From Flavobacteriaceae bacterium (lineage in GTDB: Bacteria > Bacteroidota > Bacteroidia > UKL13-3): a stretch of DNA of 50,207 nucleotides. Every line of letters starts with the position of its first letter. The stretch's first letter is position 1. The notes beneath the pieces were generated by a model. It saw only the letters and a list, made by a program, of their open reading frames with translations, had not been told where the DNA came from and did not search any database. Made by a program: the position numbers and the translations under genes. The stretch lies in NCBI GenBank assembly GCA_025363675.1, contig JANYDJ010000116.1:1-50207 (forward strand). The letters run 5' to 3'. This document shows, piece by piece, positions 34,894-42,107 of the stretch.

Positions 34894-34925
34894 ATAAAAC
34901 CCTTGCAATTTTGTAAGGGTTTTAT
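34894..34925. terminator. Rho-independent terminator
   Basis: An 11-bp perfect stem, ATAAAACCCTT with AAGGGTTTTAT, around a 10-base loop. It follows the coiled-coil gene and can act in both directions. Confidence 0.85.
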
Positions 34926-34993
34926 ATTTTATACGTTTCGCAGAATAATATTTTATTATCTTCACTTCTATACCGTATTTTGTATTCCCAAAA

Positions 34994-35158
34994 ATGCACG
35001 AGGTACAAGAAGAAATAAAACCACAAAAGTATAAATGGCTCAAAAAGCTAGGTATATGGACCATTGTGTTTTTTGTAGTTAAAGGTACCATTAGCACTAT
35101 ACTTATATATTATTTTGGAAAAGGAATTTGGCAGTACGTTGCTGAATGGTTTAAATAA
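34994..35158 (+). CDS. Small membrane protein (54 aa)
   Basis: An ATG-to-TAA frame of 54 codons: MHEVQEEIKPQKYKWLKKL, one membrane helix (GIWTIVFFVVKGTISTILIY), then YFGKGIWQYVAEWFK. The basic-hydrophobic-aromatic layout with KG in the helix matches a group of tiny Bacteroidota membrane proteins of unknown role that are often missed or mislabelled. It lies between a terminator and the tmRNA gene. No clear promoter is seen. Confidence 0.65.
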   Translation: MHEVQEEIKPQKYKWLKKLGIWTIVFFVVKGTISTILIYYFGKGIWQYVAEWFK

Positions 35159-35179
35159 TACAGGGATAAGGATTAAGGG

Positions 35180-35265
35180 GTAAGGAATAAGTGTAATTAC
35201 GATTTGCTGAGGCAAACGGGCTTATATAGCAGAATGGCACTTACCACTTACCACTTATTCCTTAC
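35180..35265. repeat. 14-bp inverted repeat before tmRNA
   Basis: GTAAGGAATAAGTG (35180-35193) and its exact complement (35252-35265) enclose 58 bp. The right arm ends ten bases before the tmRNA 5' end. It could be a transcript end for the small upstream gene or a control element. Confidence 0.7.
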
Positions 35266-35275
35266 TACTAATATT

Positions 35276-35651
35276 GGGGCTGACCGGAATTGACGGGATG
35301 TGCGGCACGGGGGTAAGCATGCAGTGCCTTGTAAGGGAGCACTTTAATCTGAACTTTCACGCTGTAACAGGCAACAATTCATTACAATTAGCTGCCTAAT
35401 CGGTTAGATTACGCACTCGCTAGTCGTTTGCAGGAACTCCGCCCCAACAGCACCTGAGCACAGACGATCAAAACCCCGTTGGGGACTTTTGGCTACCGTG
35501 GTTACGGGTTTCCAAATGTATTAGTAACCTAAGGAATAAGTTGGTGAGCGGGACTCCTGCCTATTCTCTAAAATTAAATTTCCCTGACAAGCATGTAGAA
35601 AGCTCTATCGAGTCCCATCTCCGGACCAGGGTTCGACTCCCTGCAGCTCCA
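35276..35651 (+). ncRNA. ssrA: Transfer-messenger RNA (tmRNA)
   Basis: The 5' end (GGGGCTGACCGGAATTGACG) and 3' end (GGTTCGACTCCCTGCAGCTCC) are typical of one-piece tmRNA. GGGGCTG pairs with CAGCTCC (one G-U) to form the acceptor stem, and the T arm has the TTCGACT loop. The discriminator is A and CCA is not encoded. The length is 376 bases. It rescues stalled ribosomes with SmpB and tags the nascent chain. The tag frame is at 35370-35399. A terminator follows at 35666. Confidence 0.95.
35370..35399 (+). other. tmRNA proteolysis tag (GNNSLQLAA)
   Basis: The resume codon is GGC after GTAACA. The frame reads GNNSLQLAA then TAA. The LAA end is the universal ClpXP-type degron; the tRNA-like alanine is added before G. 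The front part is unlike the common ENNYALAA-type tags but fits the length. Confidence 0.8.
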
Positions 35652-35665
35652 CAAATTGTTCTAAC

Positions 35666-35697
35666 AAGCCCGTCACTACTACAGTTTCGGGCTTTTT
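35666..35697. terminator. Rho-independent terminator after tmRNA
   Basis: AAGCCCG and CGGGCTT pair around a 15-base loop and are followed by TTTTT. It ends tmRNA transcription. Confidence 0.85.
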
Positions 35698-35708
35698 TAT
35701 TCCATCCA

Positions 35709-35746
35709 CAAAAAAGCCCGCTGATATTTTATCGGCGGGCTTTTTT
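35709..35746. terminator. Bidirectional terminator
   Basis: A long hairpin: GCCCGC with GCGGGC, extended by GATA/TATC, with A- and T-tracts on each side. It serves the minus-strand gene ending at 35762 and backs up the tmRNA terminator. Confidence 0.9.
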
Positions 35747-35761
35747 ATTATATGCTGAGGT

Positions 35762-35980
35762 TTATTTCTGCTCCTTAGCTTCAAATTGCTCTTTAATAGC
35801 TTCAAATTGTTCTTTAACAACAGCAATGATTTTTTCTGATACAATTTCTGATATTTCTTTATCTGACATACCTTGCTGAATTATTAAATTCTTTTCAGCG
35901 GTTTGTTTAAATGCAGAGAGTACATCTTTATTGGAATATGTGTTTGTCGCATAATCGTGGTTAAATGATAATATATTCAT
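35762..35980 (-). CDS. Small hypothetical protein, partner of the Ntn-hydrolase-like gene
   Basis: A 72-residue protein (from ATG at 35980, MNILSFNHDYATN). Its ATG is 4 bp after the stop of the upstream gene; an alternative start at 36007 would overlap that gene. The C-terminal half is a charged helix with a direct internal repeat (KEQFEAI, KEQFEAK), suited to a coiled coil or to an exposed tail. Not recognised. It is the second gene of a two-gene unit that ends at a strong terminator. It might be a partner, substrate or regulator of the larger protein. Confidence 0.65.
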   Translation of the reverse strand: MNILSFNHDYATNTYSNKDVLSAFKQTAEKNLIIQQGMSDKEISEIVSEKIIAVVKEQFEAIKEQFEAKEQK

Positions 35981-35984
35981 ATTG

Positions 35985-37277
35985 TTATTGTTTAAAGTAG
36001 TTGCCAAAAAAATGTTGGTTCAATTCGGGTTTAAAATAATGTTTCCGTTTTATCCAAACAAATCCGTCACCTTTTGAAATAACAGCAACATCTACTGGAC
36101 CCCCTACACTTTCTTCTGCAAAGGTAATTCTTCTTTTCAAATAAGTCAAATATATTAAGCTTTCGGCCATTTCAGCTAAATCTTCTTTTGCTAAATTACT
36201 AACGGCATTCATTAAAGGTATAATATAATTTTCACGTTTAATTTGTTGGTTAAAATTATTAAATTCATTTACAATAGTTGTAGTATTTAGGTTCTTTATT
36301 TGCTCTGATAAAAGAGGATTAGTAGTACCAATACTATCTAAGATAGCTTGGTTATATTTTTTCAACAGGGCATCAAAATTATTTAAATAAATACCATCTA
36401 ATGAAGGGTCGATACCTGTTAAAATGGTATCAATAACATCAGTTTGTGCAAAAGGGCAAACAGCCCCGTTATTATTATTTGATATTGAAGCTGCTTGATC
36501 ATCATTTACATAATAGCGTAACCTATTGTCTATTGCCATTGATATATTCACAGGATATAACTGAGGATATATTTCTTCTTCACCAAAACCTGTAAAAATT
36601 AGTCCTGTAAAACTTGATATTTCTTCTTTAGACTTTAATACAACATAGACCGCATTCTTTATCTTCACTAATAATTCATCCGAAATAATTACACCATTTT
36701 GGACAAAACGTATTTGATTAAGACGGTTAAAAATATCATTTGAATACTTTTGAAACATTTCAAAAGTATATTCAATAAATTCTGAACATTGGTCATTTTT
36801 TTGAACCCAGCTTTGGATAAGGGTATCGATTTGTTGTTCAAAGTGTTTGATAAAAAGGGATTGATTTTCGAGTATCGGATTGTCAATCAAAATTGAATGA
36901 TTTCTAGCAATCTCGTCCACAAGAGAATTAATTATGTTTAAAGCAAAGTGTTCTAAAAATGTGATTTGTAAATCAGGCGTAGTATAGAAGTTTTTTGAAC
37001 GGACGAATTCAATAAAATCTTGTTGGTATTCTCTTAGTGTAGGGAATGACTTATTTCCCAATTTTTTGCGATAAATTTTTATTATTGTTTCCCATGGAGT
37101 GCCCATAAAAGAAGCTGCATTGTATATCATGATACCGACAGGATGTTCTTTTGATAAAGCGAAAAGTTTATTAGCTTTATTAAAAATTTTACGCCCATTG
37201 TTACCACCAATTGTAACTGCACTATCTGCAGCAATCGCCACTGCCTGCTTATTTAAAATTCCTACTACTGCTGTCAT
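35985..37277 (-). CDS. Ntn-hydrolase protein with HslV/proteasome-like N-terminus
   Basis: A 430-residue protein. After Met removal it starts with Thr: TAVVGILNKQAVAIAADSAV. This aligns without gaps to HslV, and Thr1, Asp17 and Lys33 fall exactly at the proteasome catalytic positions; NKANKLFAL matches the HslV KKVRRLY strand. VGIMIYNAASFMGTPWETI resembles the HslV VIAGFAGGTADAF strand. After a ~150-residue mostly helical insertion, LIFTGFGEEEIYPQ recalls LIAIGSGG, and the last strands are VDVAVISKGDGFVWI. It is more than twice as long as HslV (~175). No HslU-like ATPase is adjacent. It is probably a self-activated amidohydrolase or protease of unknown class. I infer the fold; the function is not known. 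Confidence 0.75.
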   Translation of the reverse strand: MTAVVGILNKQAVAIAADSAVTIGGNNGRKIFNKANKLFALSKEHPVGIMIYNAASFMGTPWETIIKIYRKKLGNKSFPTLREYQQDFIEFVRSKNFYTTPDLQITFLEHFALNIINSLVDEIARNHSILIDNPILENQSLFIKHFEQQIDTLIQSWVQKNDQCSEFIEYTFEMFQKYSNDIFNRLNQIRFVQNGVIISDELLVKIKNAVYVVLKSKEEISSFTGLIFTGFGEEEIYPQLYPVNISMAIDNRLRYYVNDDQAASISNNNNGAVCPFAQTDVIDTILTGIDPSLDGIYLNNFDALLKKYNQAILDSIGTTNPLLSEQIKNLNTTTIVNEFNNFNQQIKRENYIIPLMNAVSNLAKEDLAEMAESLIYLTYLKRRITFAEESVGGPVDVAVISKGDGFVWIKRKHYFKPELNQHFFGNYFKQ

Positions 37278-37281
37278 TTTG

Positions 37282-37309
37282 CAAATGTAATGGAGATAGC
37301 ACCAACAAA
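37282..37309 (-). promoter_or_regulatory. Promoter for the Ntn-hydrolase unit
   Basis: On the minus strand TTTG, a 16-bp spacer and TACATTTG make a good Bacteroidota -33/-7 pair (-7 at 37282-37289). The -7 box ends 4 bp before the ATG at 37277, so the message would be leaderless or nearly so. Confidence 0.6.
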
Positions 37310-37319
37310 TTGTTTAAAT

Positions 37320-38315
37320 TTATTTCTCATTATATATCACTTCCATCACCACCTGTCCCACATTTTTTAAAGTAAACTTGCTAATGTTTTTAATATTGTC
37401 GTTATGGGTGTGCCAGGTGTGGCTAAAATGGTCGCCCAAGCCTTTGTCTTTAGTATATTCTATAATATCAATTACAGGTATTTTGGCAATGGTGTTTATA
37501 TAATAGTGGTCGTCGATGATGCCGTTATTTTCTTCGTTGATAAAGCTGTTGTTGCCCAGATTATGTGCCGTGTTCCATACTTTTTCTACTATGGTGGGGG
37601 CAAACTCTACCGAGCCTTTTTCTTTCACAAATTGTGCATCGGGGGCACCAACCATGTCAAGCAAAATTCCGAATGCAGGCATATAGTTTTTTATATGCCT
37701 GTTCTTAGCCCAATATTGTGAACCTATACAATAACTATCTTCCATTTGTTCCAACTCGCTTTCGCCGGGTTGTCCGTAATCTTCCAAATCGAAAAGTATG
37801 ATATCAATTCCTATTTCGGTAGGTTTTAGTTTAAGCTGTCGGGCAATTTCTAATAATATACCTACACCGCTTCCGCCATCGTTTGCACCATCAATAGGTT
37901 TGTCTTTGTCTTTCTCATCTTGGTCGGCAAAGGGGCGTGTATCCCAGTGTGCACAAAGCATTACGCGTTTGGTAGCTTTTATATTAAACGAAGCTATAAT
38001 GTTTTTACACTGGTGTGTTTTGCCATCGAAAGTTTTTAAAGGAGCACCATTTATTTCTACTTTATCGGCATATTTGGTCAGCTCTTTTATTAAATAATCA
38101 GCACACTGTTTATGCCCATTGGTACTTGGTACACGTGGGCCAAATTTGCACTGGGCAGCTACATAAGCAAAAGCAGTATCGCCATTAAACTCGGGCGATT
38201 TTTGTATATACTTCTCAGTAACTGGCGGCTCTATTGGTTTAGCTGGTTGGTCAGAATTGTTTTTGCAGGCTGTAATAGCGGCAAGAAATAAGGTTATATA
38301 TAATAGTTTTTTCAT
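37320..38315 (-). CDS. M28-family zinc peptidase / glutaminyl-cyclase-like lipoprotein
   Basis: A 331-residue lipoprotein (lipobox LAAITAC after MKKLLYITLF). The M28 zinc ligands are visible: His in CAHWDTRP, Asp in DGANDGGSGV, Glu in FDLEDYG and a C-terminal His in HTWHTHNDN. WDTRPFAD and the spacing resemble secreted glutaminyl cyclases as well as aminopeptidases; these cannot be told apart here. ATG at 38315 overlaps the upstream stop by 4 bp (ATGA), so it is coupled to the phosphopantetheinyl-transferase-like gene. It acts at the cell envelope. Confidence 0.9.
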   Translation of the reverse strand: MKKLLYITLFLAAITACKNNSDQPAKPIEPPVTEKYIQKSPEFNGDTAFAYVAAQCKFGPRVPSTNGHKQCADYLIKELTKYADKVEINGAPLKTFDGKTHQCKNIIASFNIKATKRVMLCAHWDTRPFADQDEKDKDKPIDGANDGGSGVGILLEIARQLKLKPTEIGIDIILFDLEDYGQPGESELEQMEDSYCIGSQYWAKNRHIKNYMPAFGILLDMVGAPDAQFVKEKGSVEFAPTIVEKVWNTAHNLGNNSFINEENNGIIDDHYYINTIAKIPVIDIIEYTKDKGLGDHFSHTWHTHNDNIKNISKFTLKNVGQVVMEVIYNEK

Positions 38316-38938
38316 ATAGTTTCTATAGCCCATACTAACATATAGTCTTTAGTATGGCGGTGCTGTAAATTAAAATGTTTTTGATAATCACCTTTGTGTA
38401 TGTGTCCCACAAATGTAGTATCATTTTTTTGTATCGTGATATGGTTAATAAAATCAAGTGCTTTCTGTTCGTATAGTTTATATAAACATTCTTTGCTACA
38501 CCATACCATTAGTGCATCTTCAGCATTTATAGAGGCCCAGTTTTTTTCTTCTTCGTTTAGAAATTTATGTTTGATGCGGTCCACTTTTTCAAGTTTGGTT
38601 TCTATAACAATACCCGTATTGCAATTGCTCACTGAAACTGCGGCATGGGTTTGTGTGTGCGATACAGATATATATATATTATACAAATTTGAAATCATTA
38701 ACTTACCGAAATCTGTTTTATATAATTCTACTTTGGGGTGATCATTTAAAAGTGTCCCCAACAAAATACGCGTAGCTAACCACTGGCGGTAGTTTTCGGG
38801 ATGTGCAAATAGTTCGGGTTTGCTTTGGTCTATAATATTGGGAGGCAATTTTTTTTCGAGCGATAATATATTTTCCGTAATTTCCCACACAGCTATTTGT
38901 GTGCCTTGAGGTTGTTCATATTGCCAAGTTAGGGGCAT
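38312..38938 (-). CDS. 4'-phosphopantetheinyl transferase superfamily protein
   Basis: A 208-residue Sfp-type protein. ISVSHTQTHAAVSVS and WCSKECLYKLYE match the family. The central metal motif, usually G-[IV]-D-[IV]-E, reads GIVIET: the Asp that binds Mg is Val, while Glu is kept. The codon is GTT. Activity may be reduced or the metal site changed. Family members move phosphopantetheine from CoA to carrier proteins. The gene is 2 bp after the Fe-S protein and overlaps the M28 gene by 4 bp, forming a three-gene unit. Confidence 0.82.
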   Translation of the reverse strand: MPLTWQYEQPQGTQIAVWEITENILSLEKKLPPNIIDQSKPELFAHPENYRQWLATRILLGTLLNDHPKVELYKTDFGKLMISNLYNIYISVSHTQTHAAVSVSNCNTGIVIETKLEKVDRIKHKFLNEEEKNWASINAEDALMVWCSKECLYKLYEQKALDFINHITIQKNDTTFVGHIHKGDYQKHFNLQHRHTKDYMLVWAIETI

Positions 38939-38940
38939 AA

Positions 38941-40245
38941 TTAGTTTTCTTTAGTCCAATCGGCACGGGCACTTTGGGCCATTTGCCAAGGGGCACCATT
39001 ATTTTCCATATTGGTGAAGGTAAGGTTAAGCTCTTGTGGGGCTTCGCTTTTTTCCATTACCAAATAGCGTCGCATATCTACAATTATTTCTACTGGATTT
39101 ATATTTACGGGACAAATTTCAGCACAAGCATTACAAGTAGTGCAAGCCCAAAGTTCTTCAGCACTTATATAACTATGCAGGTTTTTTTCATCGGCCACAA
39201 ATGTTCCGTTTTTATCAATATTTTTTCCTACTTCTTCAAGTCTGTCACGGGTATCCATCATCACTTTTCTGGGCGATAATAATTTGCCTGTAATATTTGC
39301 CGGGCACACACTGGTGCAACGGCCGCACTCCGTACAAGTATAGGCGTCCATTAAGTTTTTCCAACTAAGGTCTTGTATATCTTTCGCTCCAAAACTGGTA
39401 GGGGGTGTATATCCTTCGGGCGTGGGTGCCGATGGATCCATCATCAATTTTACTTCGGTGGTAATACTGGCCATATTGGTAAGCTCTCCTTTGGGTTCCA
39501 AATTACTATAATAAGTATTTGGGAAAGCCATAATAATATGAAAGTGTTTGCTAAATGGCAGATAGTTCATAAAAGCAAATATGCCCAATATATGTCCCCA
39601 CCAACAAATGCGTTCAAACATAATCAGATTGCTTTCGCTCATACCTTTAAACAAAGGGACTAACATATCAGAAACAGGAAAAAATCCTGCCTGTATAAAA
39701 TGTTCGCTGCCTATATTTTGCAATGATTTATCTATTGCATTTAATAATAGCAAACAGGTCATTAATACAATTTCTATAATAAGAATAGTTGCAGCATCAC
39801 GCACTGGAAAAGCACGCATTTCGAAACCAGAAAAACGTTTTACTTTAATTACATGTCTGCGGAATAAAAATATAATACACGATACTAATACCAATAAAGC
39901 CAATACTTCAAAAAAGGCCATCATGCCATTATATAATACTCCCAAAATGCCTGCAAGTGCACGGTGGGTTCCAGCTACTCCATCAATTAATATTTCCAAT
40001 ACTTCTATATTTATAAGTATAAAACCTGCATACACAAATAAATGCAATATAGCAGGCAAAGGTCTGGTAAACATTTTACCTTGGCCCAGTGCTACCAAAA
40101 GCATGGTACGCCAGCGTTCGGCACTGTTCCCGCTCAGATCCACATCGCGGCCTAATAATATATTACGCCTAACCTTGCCAATGTTGCGGGCAAATAACCA
40201 TACCGTGGCTGCTAAAATAATGGCAAAAATGATTTGCTGTATCAT
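38941..40245 (-). CDS. Membrane-bound (Fe-S) oxidoreductase, HdrC/NarI-like
   Basis: A 434-residue protein. The N-terminal half has about five to six membrane helices (IIFAIILAATVWLFA, ILHLFVYAGFILINIEVLE, ILIIEIVLMTCLLLL), similar to NarI/DsrM-like heme b subunits. The C-terminal half has two 4Fe-4S motifs, CTECGRCTSVCP and CTTCNACAEICP. It should carry electrons between the quinone pool and a soluble partner. In many Bacteroidota a second CCG-domain Fe-S protein is encoded next; here the next gene is the phosphopantetheinyl-transferase-like one. Start ATG fits the first helix. Confidence 0.9.
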   Translation of the reverse strand: MIQQIIFAIILAATVWLFARNIGKVRRNILLGRDVDLSGNSAERWRTMLLVALGQGKMFTRPLPAILHLFVYAGFILINIEVLEILIDGVAGTHRALAGILGVLYNGMMAFFEVLALLVLVSCIIFLFRRHVIKVKRFSGFEMRAFPVRDAATILIIEIVLMTCLLLLNAIDKSLQNIGSEHFIQAGFFPVSDMLVPLFKGMSESNLIMFERICWWGHILGIFAFMNYLPFSKHFHIIMAFPNTYYSNLEPKGELTNMASITTEVKLMMDPSAPTPEGYTPPTSFGAKDIQDLSWKNLMDAYTCTECGRCTSVCPANITGKLLSPRKVMMDTRDRLEEVGKNIDKNGTFVADEKNLHSYISAEELWACTTCNACAEICPVNINPVEIIVDMRRYLVMEKSEAPQELNLTFTNMENNGAPWQMAQSARADWTKEN

Positions 40246-40380
40246 GTGTGTGCAAAGTAAGGGCTTAACAGGTTAAAAGCCAAATAACAAAATAGAGGTT
40301 TGCAGTAAGTGTGGTTGATGACAAAGTATTATATAATAAAACATGGTTCGAAAGGGTTTGTGGTATAAAAAACTTCATTT

Positions 40381-41421
40381 TTAGAAATAGGTATTGACAG
40401 CAAATTCGAATTGGGTAATAAAAATTTCTTTAATACTTGAAATATTATTTTGCTCATAAAATAAGAGCATTGCTTTTTTATATTCGATAGAATCAACCGT
40501 TCTAAAAGAAATTGGGCAATATTTATTATTCATTAAAATCGCATTGCTTACAATTCTAGCAGTTCTTTTATTGCCATCTACAAACGGTTGTATATAGGAA
40601 ATTAATACCAATGCCAACAATGCCTTTTCAAATATATTTTCCTTATTATTAATCAATACACATACTTTTAAGAGTGCTTCTTTAATTTGAAATTCATTTT
40701 CGAGTGGTTTATAGTTTGTGCCCGATATCCCTACTCGTCTTTTTCTTAAATTTTTTTCAATAATTAGTTCATTAACAAGTATGCTGTGGATGTCTTCAAT
40801 TTTTGAAACAGAAAGCGGAATCAAATAATCTGGATTCTCAACAATAAAATCAATAGCTTCTTTATGATTTAATAGCATTGTGGCTTCATCTTTTGTTTTT
40901 CCCGAAGCGGTTTCTTTTTCTTTTAATAATCGCTCTGTTTCAAGCAGTGAGTATGTGTTCCCCTCTATTTGAGAAGATTTCCAACTTAAATCGATAGCTA
41001 ATCTTTCCAGCTCTCTTGTATATTCTTTTTCCGAAAGTTGTGAAACGTTTTTGGTATATATATATTCCAGCTCTTGCAGTTTTAAAATTTCACCTTCTGT
41101 AAATATATGATACTTGTTTAATACTTCAGAAATTAAATTAAAATTGAACCCGTCTTTTATTTTTCGTTCATCAATTTCTTCTTCATAGTATTTATTTAAA
41201 TCGACAGGTTGCAAAAGTTCATATATGGGCGAAATAATATATTTAGTGGCTTTCCCTTTCCCTTTTGTAATAATTAGATTTTTGGTGGTAAGTTTTATCA
41301 ATATCCTTTTAACCGTAGCATAACTAATATTATTAGTTAGGCTAACAAATATCTCTTTTGAAGATCTTTCTGAATTTTGTTTTAAATATTCTAATATTTC
41401 TAATTCCTTGTTGTCCAGCAT
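40381..41421 (-). CDS. Fic-domain protein with N-terminal winged helix
   Basis: A 346-residue Fic protein. Residues 1-70 are a winged helix-turn-helix (ILEYLKQNSERSSKEIFVSL, ISYATVKRILIKL). An inhibitory-helix motif of the S-x3-E-G type is in SSQIEGNTYSL. The Fic core reads IQPFVDGNKRTAR: the catalytic His of HPFxDGNxRxxR is replaced by Gln (codon CAA). The usual AMP transfer may therefore be lost or altered. No antitoxin gene is adjacent. A promoter (TATATTTG) and repeated GTGAGCT sites lie directly upstream, suggesting self-regulation through the HTH. Confidence 0.9.
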   Translation of the reverse strand: MLDNKELEILEYLKQNSERSSKEIFVSLTNNISYATVKRILIKLTTKNLIITKGKGKATKYIISPIYELLQPVDLNKYYEEEIDERKIKDGFNFNLISEVLNKYHIFTEGEILKLQELEYIYTKNVSQLSEKEYTRELERLAIDLSWKSSQIEGNTYSLLETERLLKEKETASGKTKDEATMLLNHKEAIDFIVENPDYLIPLSVSKIEDIHSILVNELIIEKNLRKRRVGISGTNYKPLENEFQIKEALLKVCVLINNKENIFEKALLALVLISYIQPFVDGNKRTARIVSNAILMNNKYCPISFRTVDSIEYKKAMLLFYEQNNISSIKEIFITQFEFAVNTYF

Positions 41422-41435
41422 TAGTCTTTATTTTA

Positions 41436-41505
41436 AGCTCACAAATATAGCAATTGTGGCTCAAAAAACTAATAATGTGAGCTGTAATTGTTTTTAGCGT
41501 GAGCT
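41436..41505 (-). promoter_or_regulatory. Fic promoter with repeated GTGAGCT operator-like sites
   Basis: TATATTTG (minus strand, 41442-41449) is an exact -7 box 20 bp before the Fic ATG. AGCTCAC/GTGAGCT occurs at 41436-41442, 41477-41483 and 41499-41505, with a partial copy (GGCTC) at 41458-41462. The last two copies are 22 bp apart, two DNA turns, and the first touches the -7 box. Confidence 0.55.
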
Positions 41506-41599
41506 AGAAATAAAATATACAATAAGGGCAAAATCTTAACCAGGAATTTTATAGTTCTTACCTCAAGCCTAGAATAATTTACAGCATCAGCACTTAAAG

Positions 41600-42091
41600 T
41601 CACCCCATTTCAGTTTGCACTTGCAGCTCAAATTGAAATGGCATTAAATCTTGTATACCATTCAATTCAAATATTCGCTCAGCATTTCCATATAATAATA
41701 GTTTGATAGGAGTGCCTTGTTTGCGTTCATACTCCATCATTGCTTGCATGCACGCTCCACAGGGTACTACGGGGTTTTTGGTGTCCCATTTATCACTGCG
41801 TGCAGCAATGGCCATTTGTATAATAGTTCCATTGGGATGTGTATGTCCGGTATGATATATCGCTGTGCGTTCGGCACATAAGCCAGAAGGGTAGGCAGTA
41901 TTCTCTTGATTACTGCCAGAAATAATTTCGCCCGTTTCCATTTGCAGAGCACAACCCACAAAAAATTCTGAATAGGGTGCGTAGGCTTGGTGTGTAGCAT
42001 CAATAGCCTGCTGTATCAATTTTTGTTGCAACTCACTTAGCTCGGCAAGGGTTAATTCTTTATATACTATTTTCAGTTCTTTGTGTTGCAA
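41600..42091 (-). CDS. cdd: Cytidine deaminase
   Basis: A 163-residue cytidine deaminase of the small tetrameric class, converting (deoxy)cytidine to (deoxy)uridine for pyrimidine salvage. The zinc motifs are SGLCAERTAI and VPCGACMQAM, with the proton-shuttle Glu in CAE and three Cys ligands; APYSEFFVGCAL is also conserved. The only usable start is TTG at 42091; no ATG lies before the active-site region. It lies 16 bp downstream of sprA on the same strand and is probably cotranscribed. Confidence 0.94.
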   Translation of the reverse strand: MQHKELKIVYKELTLAELSELQQKLIQQAIDATHQAYAPYSEFFVGCALQMETGEIISGSNQENTAYPSGLCAERTAIYHTGHTHPNGTIIQMAIAARSDKWDTKNPVVPCGACMQAMMEYERKQGTPIKLLLYGNAERIFELNGIQDLMPFQFELQVQTEMG

Positions 42092-42107
42092 AATATATAA
42101 TACTGTT

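Noticed and set aside
40381-41599. Fic toxin-antitoxin pair
   Set aside because: No small antitoxin gene lies next to the Fic gene; the only control element is its own inhibitory helix and HTH.
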